Shown in pieces: positions 7,100 to 15,400 of a stretch of DNA of 64,000 bases; the first letter of the stretch is position 1; each line of letters starts with the position of its first letter. Made by a program: the position numbers and the translations under genes. Under the pieces are notes generated by a model. That model did not search any database and was not told the origin of the DNA. It saw nothing but the letters and a program-made list of their open reading frames with translations. Source of the stretch: an uncultured Parabacteroides sp. Lineage in GTDB: Bacteria > Bacteroidota > Bacteroidia > Bacteroidales > Tannerellaceae. The stretch is taken from the NCBI RefSeq assembly GCF_905196875.1, contig NZ_CAJJWO010000016.1, positions 1 to 64,000 of the forward strand, read 5' to 3'.

Positions 7100-8944
7100 T
7101 TATTTGCGGAACAGGTGTTTGAACTCGTCGGCATACAGTCGGGAAAGGCCTTCGCGGTTGTCGATCGCGTCACCTACGACCAATAGCGTGGTCAGTGTAA
7201 GGTTGTTCTCTTTCACGATCTTAGCCAGGTCTTTCAATTCCCCGCGGTAGATACGCTCGTCTTTCCATGTCAGCTTGTAGCAGGCGGCTACCGGTGTAGT
7301 AGGCGCATAATGCTGGAGAAGTTCTTCCTGTACCTTGTCGGCTATGCCTGCGCTCAGGTAGATGCACATGGTACTCTGGCTGGCGGCCAGTTTGTGCAGC
7401 TGCTCTTTTTCTGGCATTGGCGTGCGGCCTTCGCCACGGGTAAGGATGATGGTTTGTACCTTTTCCGGGATGGTGAACTGCGAGCGCAAGGCGGCAGCGG
7501 CAGCCTGGAAAGAGGATATTCCTGGCGTGATATGATAGCTCATATCGTACTGGTCGAAGAAGTTCATCTGTTCCTGTATCGCTCCGTAGATGCAGGGATC
7601 ACCGGTATGCAGACGAACGATGAACTTACCTCTGTCGTAGAACTCTTTCATCAGGGCGAACTGCTCGTCGAGATTCATATCGGCCGAACTACGAACGGTG
7701 GCTCCCGGTTTGGCACAGTAAGTCAGTTCCTTCGGGACGAGACTTCCGGCATACAGGATAAGGTCTGCTTTCTCAAGCATCCGGCGCCCACGGATAGAAA
7801 CCAGTTCAGGATCACCCGGTCCGGCTCCGACTATTTCGATATGTCCCTGGCGACGAACCGACTTGTCCATAGCAACGGCGAAAGTGTATTCGTTGCCTTC
7901 ACCCAGACTTCCTTTTTGCTTTTCCAATAATAAAAGACCACCTCCGGCACTGTAAATAGCGGCGGCTTCGGAAACGCTGGCCGATGCTGTCGCCTCTTTT
8001 ACGCGGAGGGATGGGTTAGGAACCGGTATTTTGTTCAAGATTTCCGCCGGATAGGTCTTGAACGGACAGTTCATAATGCCGTAAGCCAGCAGGGCAAGCA
8101 TAGCCTCGTCTTTCTTGATGTCGATGGATGAAATATCGACGATCGACTCCGGACAGATATTGTTGTCGATCAGCGTTCCGATGATATGCTGGTGAAGTTC
8201 CACCGGATCGCCTTTTATATCTTTACGGCAGCCGATACCGATATGCAAGACCTTCGGGAAGTAGGACACCATCATCACATCGGCCTCGTAGATGAACGGC
8301 CCGACAGTGATAACCAATTCGAACTGATCGAGCGGTATATCCGAGAATTTATTGAATTGCTGGACATGGACAGGAAGGGTACTTTCCAGATAATCCGTTC
8401 CCTTGTCGCGTACATTGAGCAGTAAAGCAGTCGGTTTCTTATTGACGAAGGCGGCGATGCAGGTGTTCATCGCGTTCTCGTTGTCGCTCAAATCGTCGGC
8501 AACGACAGACCAACCGAACTTCTCGGCCAGCGTATCCAATGCCCACAATCCGGTGTTATCGCTTTGGGTCGTGACAATGGCGTTGCCGCCCAGAAGTTGT
8601 GCCAGTTCGGTGCTGAGTTCGTTCGCTCCTCCGATATGTCCCGACAGGACAGGGATGATATATTTGCCTGTGCTGTCGATGCAGACCACAGCCGGGTCGG
8701 TATGTTTATCCATAATATAGGGAGCGATGCATCGAACGCAAATCCCCATCGCACCGATAAAGACGATAGCATCCGTTTTCAGGAAAAGATCTCCCATAAT
8801 AGAGTCGATCGATTCCATCAAAACTGTTTCTTCTTCTGACTCTTTGCTGTAAATAACAGCGTCGGGGAATTGTTTTTTTATTTGGCGTGCCAATGGTAGA
8901 CTACTTGTAGAGACTACCACAATGGCTAAAGATCGTTTATTCAT
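7100..8944 (-). CDS. cbiG-cbiF: Cobalt-precorrin-5A hydrolase / precorrin-4 C11-methyltransferase fusion (CbiG-CbiF)
   Basis: 614 residues. Residues about 1-345 are CbiG, which opens the delta-lactone of cobalt-precorrin-5A: an N-terminal domain with IGAMGICVRCIAPYI and LSGHIGGANELS, then the C-terminal domain (IGIGCRKDIKGDPVE). Residues about 365-614 are a uroporphyrin-III-type methyltransferase: VGAGPGDPELVSIRGRR, then VRLHTGDPCIYGAIQEQ and TPGISSFQAAAA, the SAM-binding motifs of CbiF/CobM. It lies 7 bases before cobK-cbiD and 7 bases after cbiET. Both halves act consecutively on the ring, which may be why they are fused. Confidence 0.92.
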   Translation of the reverse strand: MNKRSLAIVVVSTSSLPLARQIKKQFPDAVIYSKESEEETVLMESIDSIMGDLFLKTDAIVFIGAMGICVRCIAPYIMDKHTDPAVVCIDSTGKYIIPVLSGHIGGANELSTELAQLLGGNAIVTTQSDNTGLWALDTLAEKFGWSVVADDLSDNENAMNTCIAAFVNKKPTALLLNVRDKGTDYLESTLPVHVQQFNKFSDIPLDQFELVITVGPFIYEADVMMVSYFPKVLHIGIGCRKDIKGDPVELHQHIIGTLIDNNICPESIVDISSIDIKKDEAMLALLAYGIMNCPFKTYPAEILNKIPVPNPSLRVKEATASASVSEAAAIYSAGGGLLLLEKQKGSLGEGNEYTFAVAMDKSVRRQGHIEIVGAGPGDPELVSIRGRRMLEKADLILYAGSLVPKELTYCAKPGATVRSSADMNLDEQFALMKEFYDRGKFIVRLHTGDPCIYGAIQEQMNFFDQYDMSYHITPGISSFQAAAAALRSQFTIPEKVQTIILTRGEGRTPMPEKEQLHKLAASQSTMCIYLSAGIADKVQEELLQHYAPTTPVAACYKLTWKDERIYRGELKDLAKIVKENNLTLTTLLVVGDAIDNREGLSRLYADEFKHLFRK

Positions 8945-8951
8945 TGTTCTC

Positions 8952-10160
8952 CTATTTTGCTTCTTTAAATGCCTTCAGTATGACTATCGGGTTATAATCG
9001 CCCACAGTTACATGTAAAGGATCATCCAGTTTCAATCCGGCTTCAAGAACCGAGTCGATAAATAGTTTCTCACTTTCTTCGGATACGGAGTTGAATACCA
9101 GTAAACCGTCGGGTGCCAGATAGCGAGCTACCTTATTTACTATCTCTTTCAACTTTCCTCCGTGACCGCCTATGAAGACAGCATCGGGTGCCGGCAGGTC
9201 GGATACTTCTTCTTCCATAAAGTCGCCGATATGTACATCGATGCCGGGAGCACCCAGGCGGGAACTGTTATTTTCCATCAGTTGCCAACATTCCTTACGG
9301 ATCTCAAATGCATGGATATGCAGATGCGGATATTGCCGTTTGGCTTCGATAGAGATGGAACCGGTACAGAAACCGATATCCCAGAAATGATTACACATAG
9401 GTAACATCAGGGCACTCATGTCGAGGATACGGATCGGTGCTTTTGTGATCATCCGTTCCCGTCCGTCGAGAAGTTCGAACATCTTGTCGGGTATTCCCAA
9501 TGGCCGGTAAATACTGTCGTTATACATTCGTTCCAGGATCACGCAGTTTGGGCTGTCGATCGGATGCTCTTCAACTTCCGACAGGGCGAGTGAGCGTGAT
9601 ACACGTTGTTTCTCCGGATTACCTAAATGTTCGCCTATATACATTTTATACTGTGTGAAATTGTATTTCAACAGGCGCATGGCAATGGCGGCCGGTGTAT
9701 GCACATGGTCGGTCAGGATACCGATCTTACTTCTGTTTTCTATCAACGCACGATCCAGTTCATGCCAGGGCCGGCCTGTAAGAGGAACCATAAGCATATC
9801 TTCGTACGACATTTTTAATTCATGAGAAAGCATTTGCAAAGAGTTGAACGAAGGTATGATCGTAACTTCGGCTTCCGGCATGCGTTTTAATATGGTTGAA
9901 GCAAATCCCGAGAATAAAGGATCACCCGATGCAAATACAACGATCTTCCGGTGATATTCATATTCATCGAAAACGTTGGACAAGGGTGCTTTTATATCGA
10001 TCCATACGGCCTCGGGAGGCAGGAACGGCCGGAGCAGTTCGTGGTGTCGTTTCCCTCCTGAAAAGTGGGTGTTGCTATTGATGATATCCTGTATATCTAT
10101 ATTGTAGCTGATATAGTCTTGATTATCGGGCATACCGATAACGATAAATTGTGTTCTCAT
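8952..10160 (-). CDS. cbiET: Precorrin-6Y C5,15-methyltransferase, CbiE-CbiT fusion (CobL)
   Basis: 402 residues. The N-terminal half (about 1-205) is CbiE, a methyltransferase of the uroporphyrin-III type, with FASGDPLFSG as the SAM-pocket motif. The C-terminal half (about 210-402) is CbiT, a class I methyltransferase with FWDIGFCTGSISIEAKR as motif I, which methylates C15 and decarboxylates the acetate side chain. Its start overlaps the stop of cobJ-cbiC by four bases, so the two are probably translationally coupled. The fused form corresponds to CobL. Confidence 0.92.
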   Translation of the reverse strand: MRTQFIVIGMPDNQDYISYNIDIQDIINSNTHFSGGKRHHELLRPFLPPEAVWIDIKAPLSNVFDEYEYHRKIVVFASGDPLFSGFASTILKRMPEAEVTIIPSFNSLQMLSHELKMSYEDMLMVPLTGRPWHELDRALIENRSKIGILTDHVHTPAAIAMRLLKYNFTQYKMYIGEHLGNPEKQRVSRSLALSEVEEHPIDSPNCVILERMYNDSIYRPLGIPDKMFELLDGRERMITKAPIRILDMSALMLPMCNHFWDIGFCTGSISIEAKRQYPHLHIHAFEIRKECWQLMENNSSRLGAPGIDVHIGDFMEEEVSDLPAPDAVFIGGHGGKLKEIVNKVARYLAPDGLLVFNSVSEESEKLFIDSVLEAGLKLDDPLHVTVGDYNPIVILKAFKEAK

Positions 10161-11569
10161 ACGTCTCTTCCGGGTTTTAAATTAATAGCGTCGTTATAAC
10201 AAAGTATAGAATTTACTAGTGTGGCTGCCAGGTTACTGCCGCCTTTTCGTCCCTCAACGATCAGTTTAGGAATGGAGACGAATGGTTTTACCATATGTTT
10301 GGACTCCTGTACATGCACAAAGCCGACAGGTGCGGCAATAATGCCGGCCGGGGTCGCTTTCCCTTTCCGTATCAGGTCGCACAACTCCATCAGGGCTGTC
10401 GGTGCGTTACCGAATACATATAAAGCGTCCGGATGTTCGCTGACGGCCACACGGATACCGGCCTGTGTACGGGTGATTCCTTTTTCAGAAGCCAGGGCCA
10501 TTGCCTTCTCGTCAGACAGATAGCATTCCACTTCTATGCCCATGCGTTGCAAGGCTCCTTTACGGATGCCCGAGGCTGCCATGGTGACATCGGTGATGAT
10601 GGTGCGTACCTTTCTGCTATTAAGTAATTCGTAAAGGGTTGCCACAGCGTTGTCGTCTATCCGCAATACGTTTTCCATGTCGAAATCGGCTGTCGTATGG
10701 ATTGCATGTAGTAAAGCCCATTTCTTGTCTAATGGAATATCTTTGTTCTTTAATTCTTTCTCGATTGTCCGGAAACTGCGTATCATGATATCTTGCCCGA
10801 TACCTGTTTCCTTTTTGCCCATCTTGATCTCTCCATAATAGCCGCGTGGGGTTATCATGTGATTATTGAATTGGTACGTCTGGGAGTTACCGATGATGAT
10901 AACGGTGAACATATCCACTTGCTCGGGATCGAATTCGGCCAGCGTGGTGATGGTGACTGTCTGTTCCTCACGTCCTGCCTGGCGGACAAAACCGACAGGT
11001 GTTTGCGGGTGACGTTCCTGCAGGAAGAGTTCGATGAGGCGGTAGAGCTGCCAGTAGCGCCCTTCGCTTTTGGGATTGTAGATAGCCGTGATAAAGTCGG
11101 CAGAGGCAGCGGCTTTGATCCGTTTCTCTATCATTTCCCAGGGTGTCATCAGATCGGAGAGGGAGATCACGCAGAAATCGTGTCCTACCGGAGCACCCAA
11201 CAGAGAGGCTGCTTTCTGGAAGGCACTGATTCCCGGAAGTACTTCGATCGAAATATCGCTCCCTTTCTCGCGTTTCATCTCGTAGATAAGGGGAGCCATG
11301 CCATAAATGCCGGAGTCACCGGAACTGATAACGGTTACCACATGACCTTCGCTAGCATAGTTATAGGCTTCTTCTGCCCGGACTTTTTCGCGTTTCATCC
11401 CTGAGTCGATACAGATTGCATCGGGCCGGATCGCTGATTCAACAAACTGAAAGTAATATTTATACCCGACGATGACATCCGACTGACGGATGGCAGATAA
11501 TACTGCTGGAGTTATATCTGATTCACTGCCGGGTCCGATCCCGGCTACGATTATTTTACCTGTGCTCAT
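10157..11569 (-). CDS. cobJ-cbiC: Precorrin-3B C17-methyltransferase / precorrin-8X methylmutase fusion (CobJ-CbiC)
   Basis: 470 residues. Residues about 1-245 are CobJ/CbiH, the ring-contracting methyltransferase: VAGIGPGSESDITP, VISSGDSGIYGMAP, LPGISAFQKAASLLGAP. After a linker near 250, residues about 258-465 are CbiC/CobH precorrin-8X methylmutase, with IHTTADFDMENVLR (catalytic His), ITDVTMAASGIRK and PAGIIAAPVGFVHVQESK. It is the first gene of the four-gene fused operon. A possible promoter sits at 11619-11626. No cobalamin riboswitch is visible directly upstream, unlike cbiK further along. Confidence 0.93.
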   Translation of the reverse strand: MSTGKIIVAGIGPGSESDITPAVLSAIRQSDVIVGYKYYFQFVESAIRPDAICIDSGMKREKVRAEEAYNYASEGHVVTVISSGDSGIYGMAPLIYEMKREKGSDISIEVLPGISAFQKAASLLGAPVGHDFCVISLSDLMTPWEMIEKRIKAAASADFITAIYNPKSEGRYWQLYRLIELFLQERHPQTPVGFVRQAGREEQTVTITTLAEFDPEQVDMFTVIIIGNSQTYQFNNHMITPRGYYGEIKMGKKETGIGQDIMIRSFRTIEKELKNKDIPLDKKWALLHAIHTTADFDMENVLRIDDNAVATLYELLNSRKVRTIITDVTMAASGIRKGALQRMGIEVECYLSDEKAMALASEKGITRTQAGIRVAVSEHPDALYVFGNAPTALMELCDLIRKGKATPAGIIAAPVGFVHVQESKHMVKPFVSIPKLIVEGRKGGSNLAATLVNSILCYNDAINLKPGRDV

Positions 11570-11618
11570 TTGTAGCTTTGAGTTATTGATTCTGATCTGC
11601 TCTAAAAATCATGAGACA

Positions 11619-11626
11619 CAAAGATA
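11619..11626 (-). promoter_or_regulatory. Possible -7 promoter box for the corrinoid fusion operon
   Basis: On the minus strand this reads TATCTTTG, matching TAnnTTTG, 50 bases before the cobJ-cbiC start. No good TTTG element is seen about 20 bases upstream, so the call is tentative. Confidence 0.4.
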
Positions 11627-11669
11627 ATGTATTTAATCTTATTTATTAACTGATTTGATGTTTCTGTAT

Positions 11670-12260
11670 TTAATTTTGTTTGTACAGTTTTTCTTCTGTA
11701 CCGATTATTTTGTCTACTTTGCCGGTGCTGACAGAGCGTATGGCAACAGCATTGAACCTATACACTTCATATTCCCCGTTATTGTAGAAACGTAGAAGTT
11801 CGGTCATTCTTTCTATCAAACCGGACGATAACATATGTAGGTCATTTTCGTATATTTCCCTGTCATCCGGGTGAATTAGTTCAAGTCCTGTTTCATAACT
11901 CATTCCATCTTTAGAGAAAGCATTATTATGCAGAGATATAAATAAGTTCAATTGTATATCATATATCCAGACTGCCAGCCGATGTACTTCTTCTGTACTG
12001 TATTCCGATTTTAATTCGTGGTTAAGTAGAGTAGGTAGTCTGGTTCTTTCTTCTCTATTCTTTTGTTTTTCAAAAATAAGCTTTTTTACTTTGTGTTTGA
12101 AGTGCAGGATTTGTAGCCAGGATATTACTCGCATCAATACAACAAGTGAAATTACCCCTAACAAAATATAACTAACTAAAGGAGTTGACATTCTCTCCTC
12201 AACATAACTACTATCCCCGTCCTTAATCAGGGATAATAACAAATACATTTTGGTCATCAT
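11670..12260 (-). CDS. Small membrane protein with a PAS-like domain, no kinase output
   Basis: 196 residues not assigned to a named family. There is a short N-terminus, one strong membrane segment (about 27-50, LVSYILLGVISLVVLMRV), a basic coiled linker rich in Lys/Glu, and a C-terminal region (about 95-190) with the pattern of a PAS fold, including GLELIHPDDREIYENDLH. No histidine kinase, GGDEF or HTH domain follows; the stop is followed by intergenic DNA. It could be a sensor stump that partners with another protein or a decayed sensor kinase. It follows the AraC gene on the same strand, 100 bases downstream, between cbiK and the corrinoid operon. Confidence 0.6.
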   Translation of the reverse strand: MMTKMYLLLSLIKDGDSSYVEERMSTPLVSYILLGVISLVVLMRVISWLQILHFKHKVKKLIFEKQKNREERTRLPTLLNHELKSEYSTEEVHRLAVWIYDIQLNLFISLHNNAFSKDGMSYETGLELIHPDDREIYENDLHMLSSGLIERMTELLRFYNNGEYEVYRFNAVAIRSVSTGKVDKIIGTEEKLYKQN

Positions 12261-12360
12261 AATTTAAAAAGATCTGTTTATAGATGACACAAAGGTAACT
12301 TATGCGATAGAAGGGTGATGTATATATAATCACATATAAAGTGTATATTCTGATAATCTT

Positions 12361-13203
12361 TTACTGATTTAATTTTTTTCTTAGTTCTTGGGGAGTAAAT
12401 CCGTATTGTGTCTTACAAAATTTATATAAATGTGAATGGGAACTGAAACCAAAGTCATCAATTATATTTTTGAAATCTTCTCCGTTCGTTGCCAGGCATT
12501 TCAATATACGTTTTGCCTTTTCATTTAGTAACCATTGATAAGCAGCTATACCGAAAGTTTCCTTGAATTTACTCCGGAAAGAATTTACTCCGTATCCCAT
12601 CAGATCTGCGAGTTCTTTTACATTCTTTACTTTTATATGATTAGCTATAACCTGATTCTCGAATTCAGACGGATGGCTAGCCAACAGATAGAAAAAGTGA
12701 CCTAATTCTTCTCTTGAATAAATAGTTTTGAGTAGATAGAATAGTTCGTCCCTTTTGGAAACATATAGTTTGTAATCCAAATAATGATTCTCTAAGTACT
12801 GGGCGAGAAGATTTAAAAAGCTGTATAAGGGTTCGAGTATCTTTAATTCTATCCATTCAAATGCAGACTGGGGCAACAGATCATATTGGACCCGAAAACA
12901 AATGAGTTCATCGATAGGCAGGCTGTCGAAGGTGAAAGCCAGAATTTTTGAATATGGAGCAATCTCATATGTATATTTTTCGTATACTTTAAGGAAGACC
13001 ATATGTGCTTCGTCTATAAATGTCATCTGGGTATGAGAAGAATATATTTTTACCGATCCGCTTAGAATGAAAACTATCATATTATCATATAGGCTAGATT
13101 TTGTTAATATCATTCCTTCTGTACTTTTTAGAAGATCAAAACCGGCTTGTTGTATACGGTTATTTGCTACTTCAGAAGGAGCATTGTCGTTTGTACTCTT
13201 CAT
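12361..13203 (-). CDS. AraC-family transcriptional regulator
   Basis: 280 residues. The N-terminal 150 residues form a cupin-like sensor region without a named ligand. The C-terminal 100 residues hold the double helix-turn-helix of AraC/XylS proteins (KELADLMGYGVNSFRSKFKETFG and IIDDFGFSSHSHLYKFCKTQYGFTPQELR). The flanking non-coding DNA is AT-rich and the codon usage is AT-richer than in the corrinoid genes around it, which suggests later arrival. Targets are unknown; the adjacent PAS-like gene and the corrinoid genes are positional candidates only. The 263 bases upstream (13204-13466) are AT-rich and show no gene. Confidence 0.8.
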   Translation of the reverse strand: MKSTNDNAPSEVANNRIQQAGFDLLKSTEGMILTKSSLYDNMIVFILSGSVKIYSSHTQMTFIDEAHMVFLKVYEKYTYEIAPYSKILAFTFDSLPIDELICFRVQYDLLPQSAFEWIELKILEPLYSFLNLLAQYLENHYLDYKLYVSKRDELFYLLKTIYSREELGHFFYLLASHPSEFENQVIANHIKVKNVKELADLMGYGVNSFRSKFKETFGIAAYQWLLNEKAKRILKCLATNGEDFKNIIDDFGFSSHSHLYKFCKTQYGFTPQELRKKLNQ

Positions 13204-13466
13204 GTTTTCATTTAGATTTAATTATTAGTTCACATTTATATCAATGTGGAATGCAAAAAAAGTATAATATTGTAGTTTGATATGTATACAAAATATCATT
13301 TAATGTGTATAATTTAATATAAATAAAAATACAAATAAAGGTGATAAATAATTAGTGGATAACAGATAAAATATGTATTATTATTACTCCTTTATTTTTA
13401 ATGTTATGATATAGGAAGTTAGGTGTTATAAGTGAGAACTCAATGGAAGTCATTTATGCTTTATTA

Positions 13467-13913
13467 GTAACTACTCAGCCCCCATAACATATTGTCATTA
13501 CGATTGATAATTGATTACGTTTTTCGCAATCTCTCTAAGAGAAAGAAAAGTATCTTGCTTTTTTTTCTTTGTAGTATCAACTATTGAGTGAATCATAGAA
13601 AAAGCGCTGGCACCTTCATCGGACTTAAACTGGCCACTTACCTTCTGTTTCACTTTAAGGGGATGGATTGTTCGTTCAGATGCCTCACGGAATACATTCA
13701 CGATGTCTGATACGCTATTTTCATGACATGAAGATACTTATAATTAGGTCTGTATACTAATTATTAAACCGGTTTTTTCATTCAAAATGATATTTATGCT
13801 AAAAAATATCATTTTGTCATTTTGACCAAAGGTTTGACAGGCAGCTTCTATTGCTTAATGAAATGCTTTAAAACCGTAACATAAAAAATCTAAACAGAGG
13901 GCTGAGTGGTTAC
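13467..13913. mobile_element. IS66-family relic with both terminal inverted repeats
   Basis: The left end GTAACTACTCAGCCC (13467-13481) and right end GGGCTGAGTGGTTAC (13899-13913) are inverted repeats with one mismatch. Both begin with GTAA, as IS66 elements do. The element holds only the C-terminal fragment of an IS66-type transposase. The 8 bases outside each end, CTTTATTA (13459-13466) and CTTTATCG (13914-13921), share their first six, consistent with a decayed 8-bp target duplication typical of IS66. At 447 bp it is an internally deleted copy and could not move by itself. Confidence 0.72.
13498..13737 (-). pseudogene. IS66-type transposase C-terminal fragment
   Basis: An open frame of about 80 codons without its own ATG; an in-frame stop lies at 13738-13740. 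The translation includes REASERTIHPLKVKQKVSGQF, followed by SDEGASAFSMIHSIVDT and LREIAKNV. This closely matches the end of IS66 transposases, where the pattern is ERAIRPLKVKQKVSG..RS..GA..FA.IRS. The catalytic DDE region is missing. It lies inside the relic bounded by 13467-13913. Confidence 0.7.
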
Positions 13914-14024
13914 CTTTATCGTATTGCGGGGATATGTTAAGTGTTCTTTACTGGCAGATATAAAAAAGAACCGACCTCTCCCTGTAAGAGGAAGAGGCCG
14001 GTTGTCATTTGGACAGTACGTATT

Positions 14025-14939
14025 TTAGTCTTTTTCAGCTGCGTACTGTTTCTTTTTCTCTGTGATGTTGATCATTTTGTGTTTGGCGGCAAACTTTGCA
14101 TGATCGATAAATATCTTCTGTATGTCTGTGTTTTGTCCTAGGCCCTGCATAAAGACAAATACTTCGTATCCTTTGTCTTCCAGTTGTTTTTTCATGTCGA
14201 CTGCAATGTCATTGTTCGCATGGTCGCCGGCAACAAACATGAAAGGCATCAATAATACTTTCTTTGTTTTGCCTGCTTCGAGTTTGGCAACCATATCGTC
14301 GAAAGAAGGATAACCTTCAACTGTTGTCACATAATAATCGTTGTAACCTTTCGAATGCAACATATAATCCATCATCGCGTACTGAGCTGTTGCAGGTGTG
14401 TACGTGCCATGTCCTACAAGGACGGTTGCACCTTTTTTCGCTCCGTTCTTTGTGATGGCTGCTATTACATCCTCAAAATCGTGAGGCGTATAAAGCAACG
14501 GATTGCCGATGCGTATGTCTTTGAAATTCTTTTCCAACGGTGCAATGTCTTTGCGAAGCGATTCCATTTCCACCCCTTCGATAATGTTGGTTGACTGGAT
14601 AAGGATATGGGTATATCCGTCAGCTTTCAGTTTTACCAGTGCTTCCATAGGATTCAGTTTTTCAATACCGCGTGCTTTCAGGCGGCGTGCGACAATGCGG
14701 GAAGTGTAAGCTTCTCGTACTTCCATGTCTTTAAAGGCTTCCTTTGCTTTCTGGTTGATCGCGTCGATAGTAAGTGCACGGGTGTTGTCATACGTGGTAC
14801 CGAAATGTACCATTAATAAGGCGGCTTTGTCACCCGGTTGCATGGAGGCCAGCATGTCGGATGCCTTGAAGTTCTCGCCGTCGTGTGCCCAGCACATAGG
14901 TGCGAGCATACAAGCAATAAGTAATAGTAAATGTTTCAT
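14025..14939 (-). CDS. cbiK: Sirohydrochlorin cobaltochelatase CbiK-type, with signal peptide
   Basis: 304 residues from ATG 14939. A longer open frame continues upstream through the riboswitch but is not credible. A clear signal peptide (MKHLLLLIACMLAPMCWA) precedes the mature enzyme. CbiK catalytic residues are visible: His177 (LVGHGTYTP), Glu208 (TTVEGYPSF) and His240 (VAGDHANND). CbiK inserts cobalt into sirohydrochlorin at the start of anaerobic B12 synthesis. Export to the periplasm is unusual for that role but known for a Desulfovibrio CbiK and some Bacteroidota homologues, where a metal or haem-related function has been considered. A cobalamin riboswitch lies immediately upstream. Confidence 0.88.
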   Translation of the reverse strand: MKHLLLLIACMLAPMCWAHDGENFKASDMLASMQPGDKAALLMVHFGTTYDNTRALTIDAINQKAKEAFKDMEVREAYTSRIVARRLKARGIEKLNPMEALVKLKADGYTHILIQSTNIIEGVEMESLRKDIAPLEKNFKDIRIGNPLLYTPHDFEDVIAAITKNGAKKGATVLVGHGTYTPATAQYAMMDYMLHSKGYNDYYVTTVEGYPSFDDMVAKLEAGKTKKVLLMPFMFVAGDHANNDIAVDMKKQLEDKGYEVFVFMQGLGQNTDIQKIFIDHAKFAAKHKMINITEKKKQYAAEKD

Positions 14940-15060
14940 ATAATGTAAATTAAAAGATAACCTACGAATACGACAAACCATAATACCGATAGTCGGTAAA
15001 CATTTTCTTTTATGAAAAGAGGTTGTCCGTATGTTCTTATCATCCTCCTGACCCCGGGAA

Positions 15061-15237
15061 GATACGATATAAAAAAACTTGGCAGGTTTCCTGACTTGCC
15101 CGGAAAGCGACCTTCCCGTCCTTGTACCGGACAGTGGTGTAAGAATGCCTTCCTTCGGAATGGGCTTAACAGTAGCGGGCACTGTTCTGGATTTTCACCA
15201 GATTCCCTTTTATACGATAACCGGAAGTTACCGTATC
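15061..15237 (-). ncRNA. Cobalamin riboswitch (leader of cbiK)
   Basis: On the minus strand the RNA has the conserved core GGGAATCTGGTG (complement at about 15196-15207), then a CCCGCTACTGT segment, and the B12 box GTCAGGAAACCTGCC (complement 15081-15095). A closing P1 helix can be drawn between GATACG near the 5' end (about 15230-15235) and CGTATC near 15062-15067. The B12-bound form is expected to reduce expression of cbiK, 122 bases downstream. The expression platform is not obvious; sequestering of the ribosome-binding region is more likely than termination because no U-rich terminator is seen. Confidence 0.9.
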
Positions 15238-15250
15238 ACCAAAGCGGTGA

Positions 15251-15258
15251 CAAAGTTA
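15251..15258 (-). promoter_or_regulatory. -7 box for riboswitch/cbiK transcript
   Basis: The minus strand reads TAACTTTG, matching TAnnTTTG. Its position would start transcription near 15244, just before the riboswitch aptamer. A matching -33 TTTG is not clear. Confidence 0.5.
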
Positions 15259-15400
15259 GAAAATTATTTAAAATAAGAGGGATTTTATACTATCTTAATT
15301 GATTCTGTCGGAACAACTGCCTTACGGCTTCTGTTTCATTACCACAAGTAAAAACCGGACATAAAATGTCTATTTAGTATTAACGCCAAACAGTTTATAT

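Noticed and set aside
7093..7173. N-terminal extension of CobK-CbiD
   Set aside because: It overlaps the end of the CbiG-CbiF gene and has no similarity to the family start; ATG 7092 fits both.
14940..15182. N-terminal extension of the CbiK protein
   Set aside because: The extension covers the cobalamin riboswitch leader and precedes a proper signal peptide, so translation should start at 14939.
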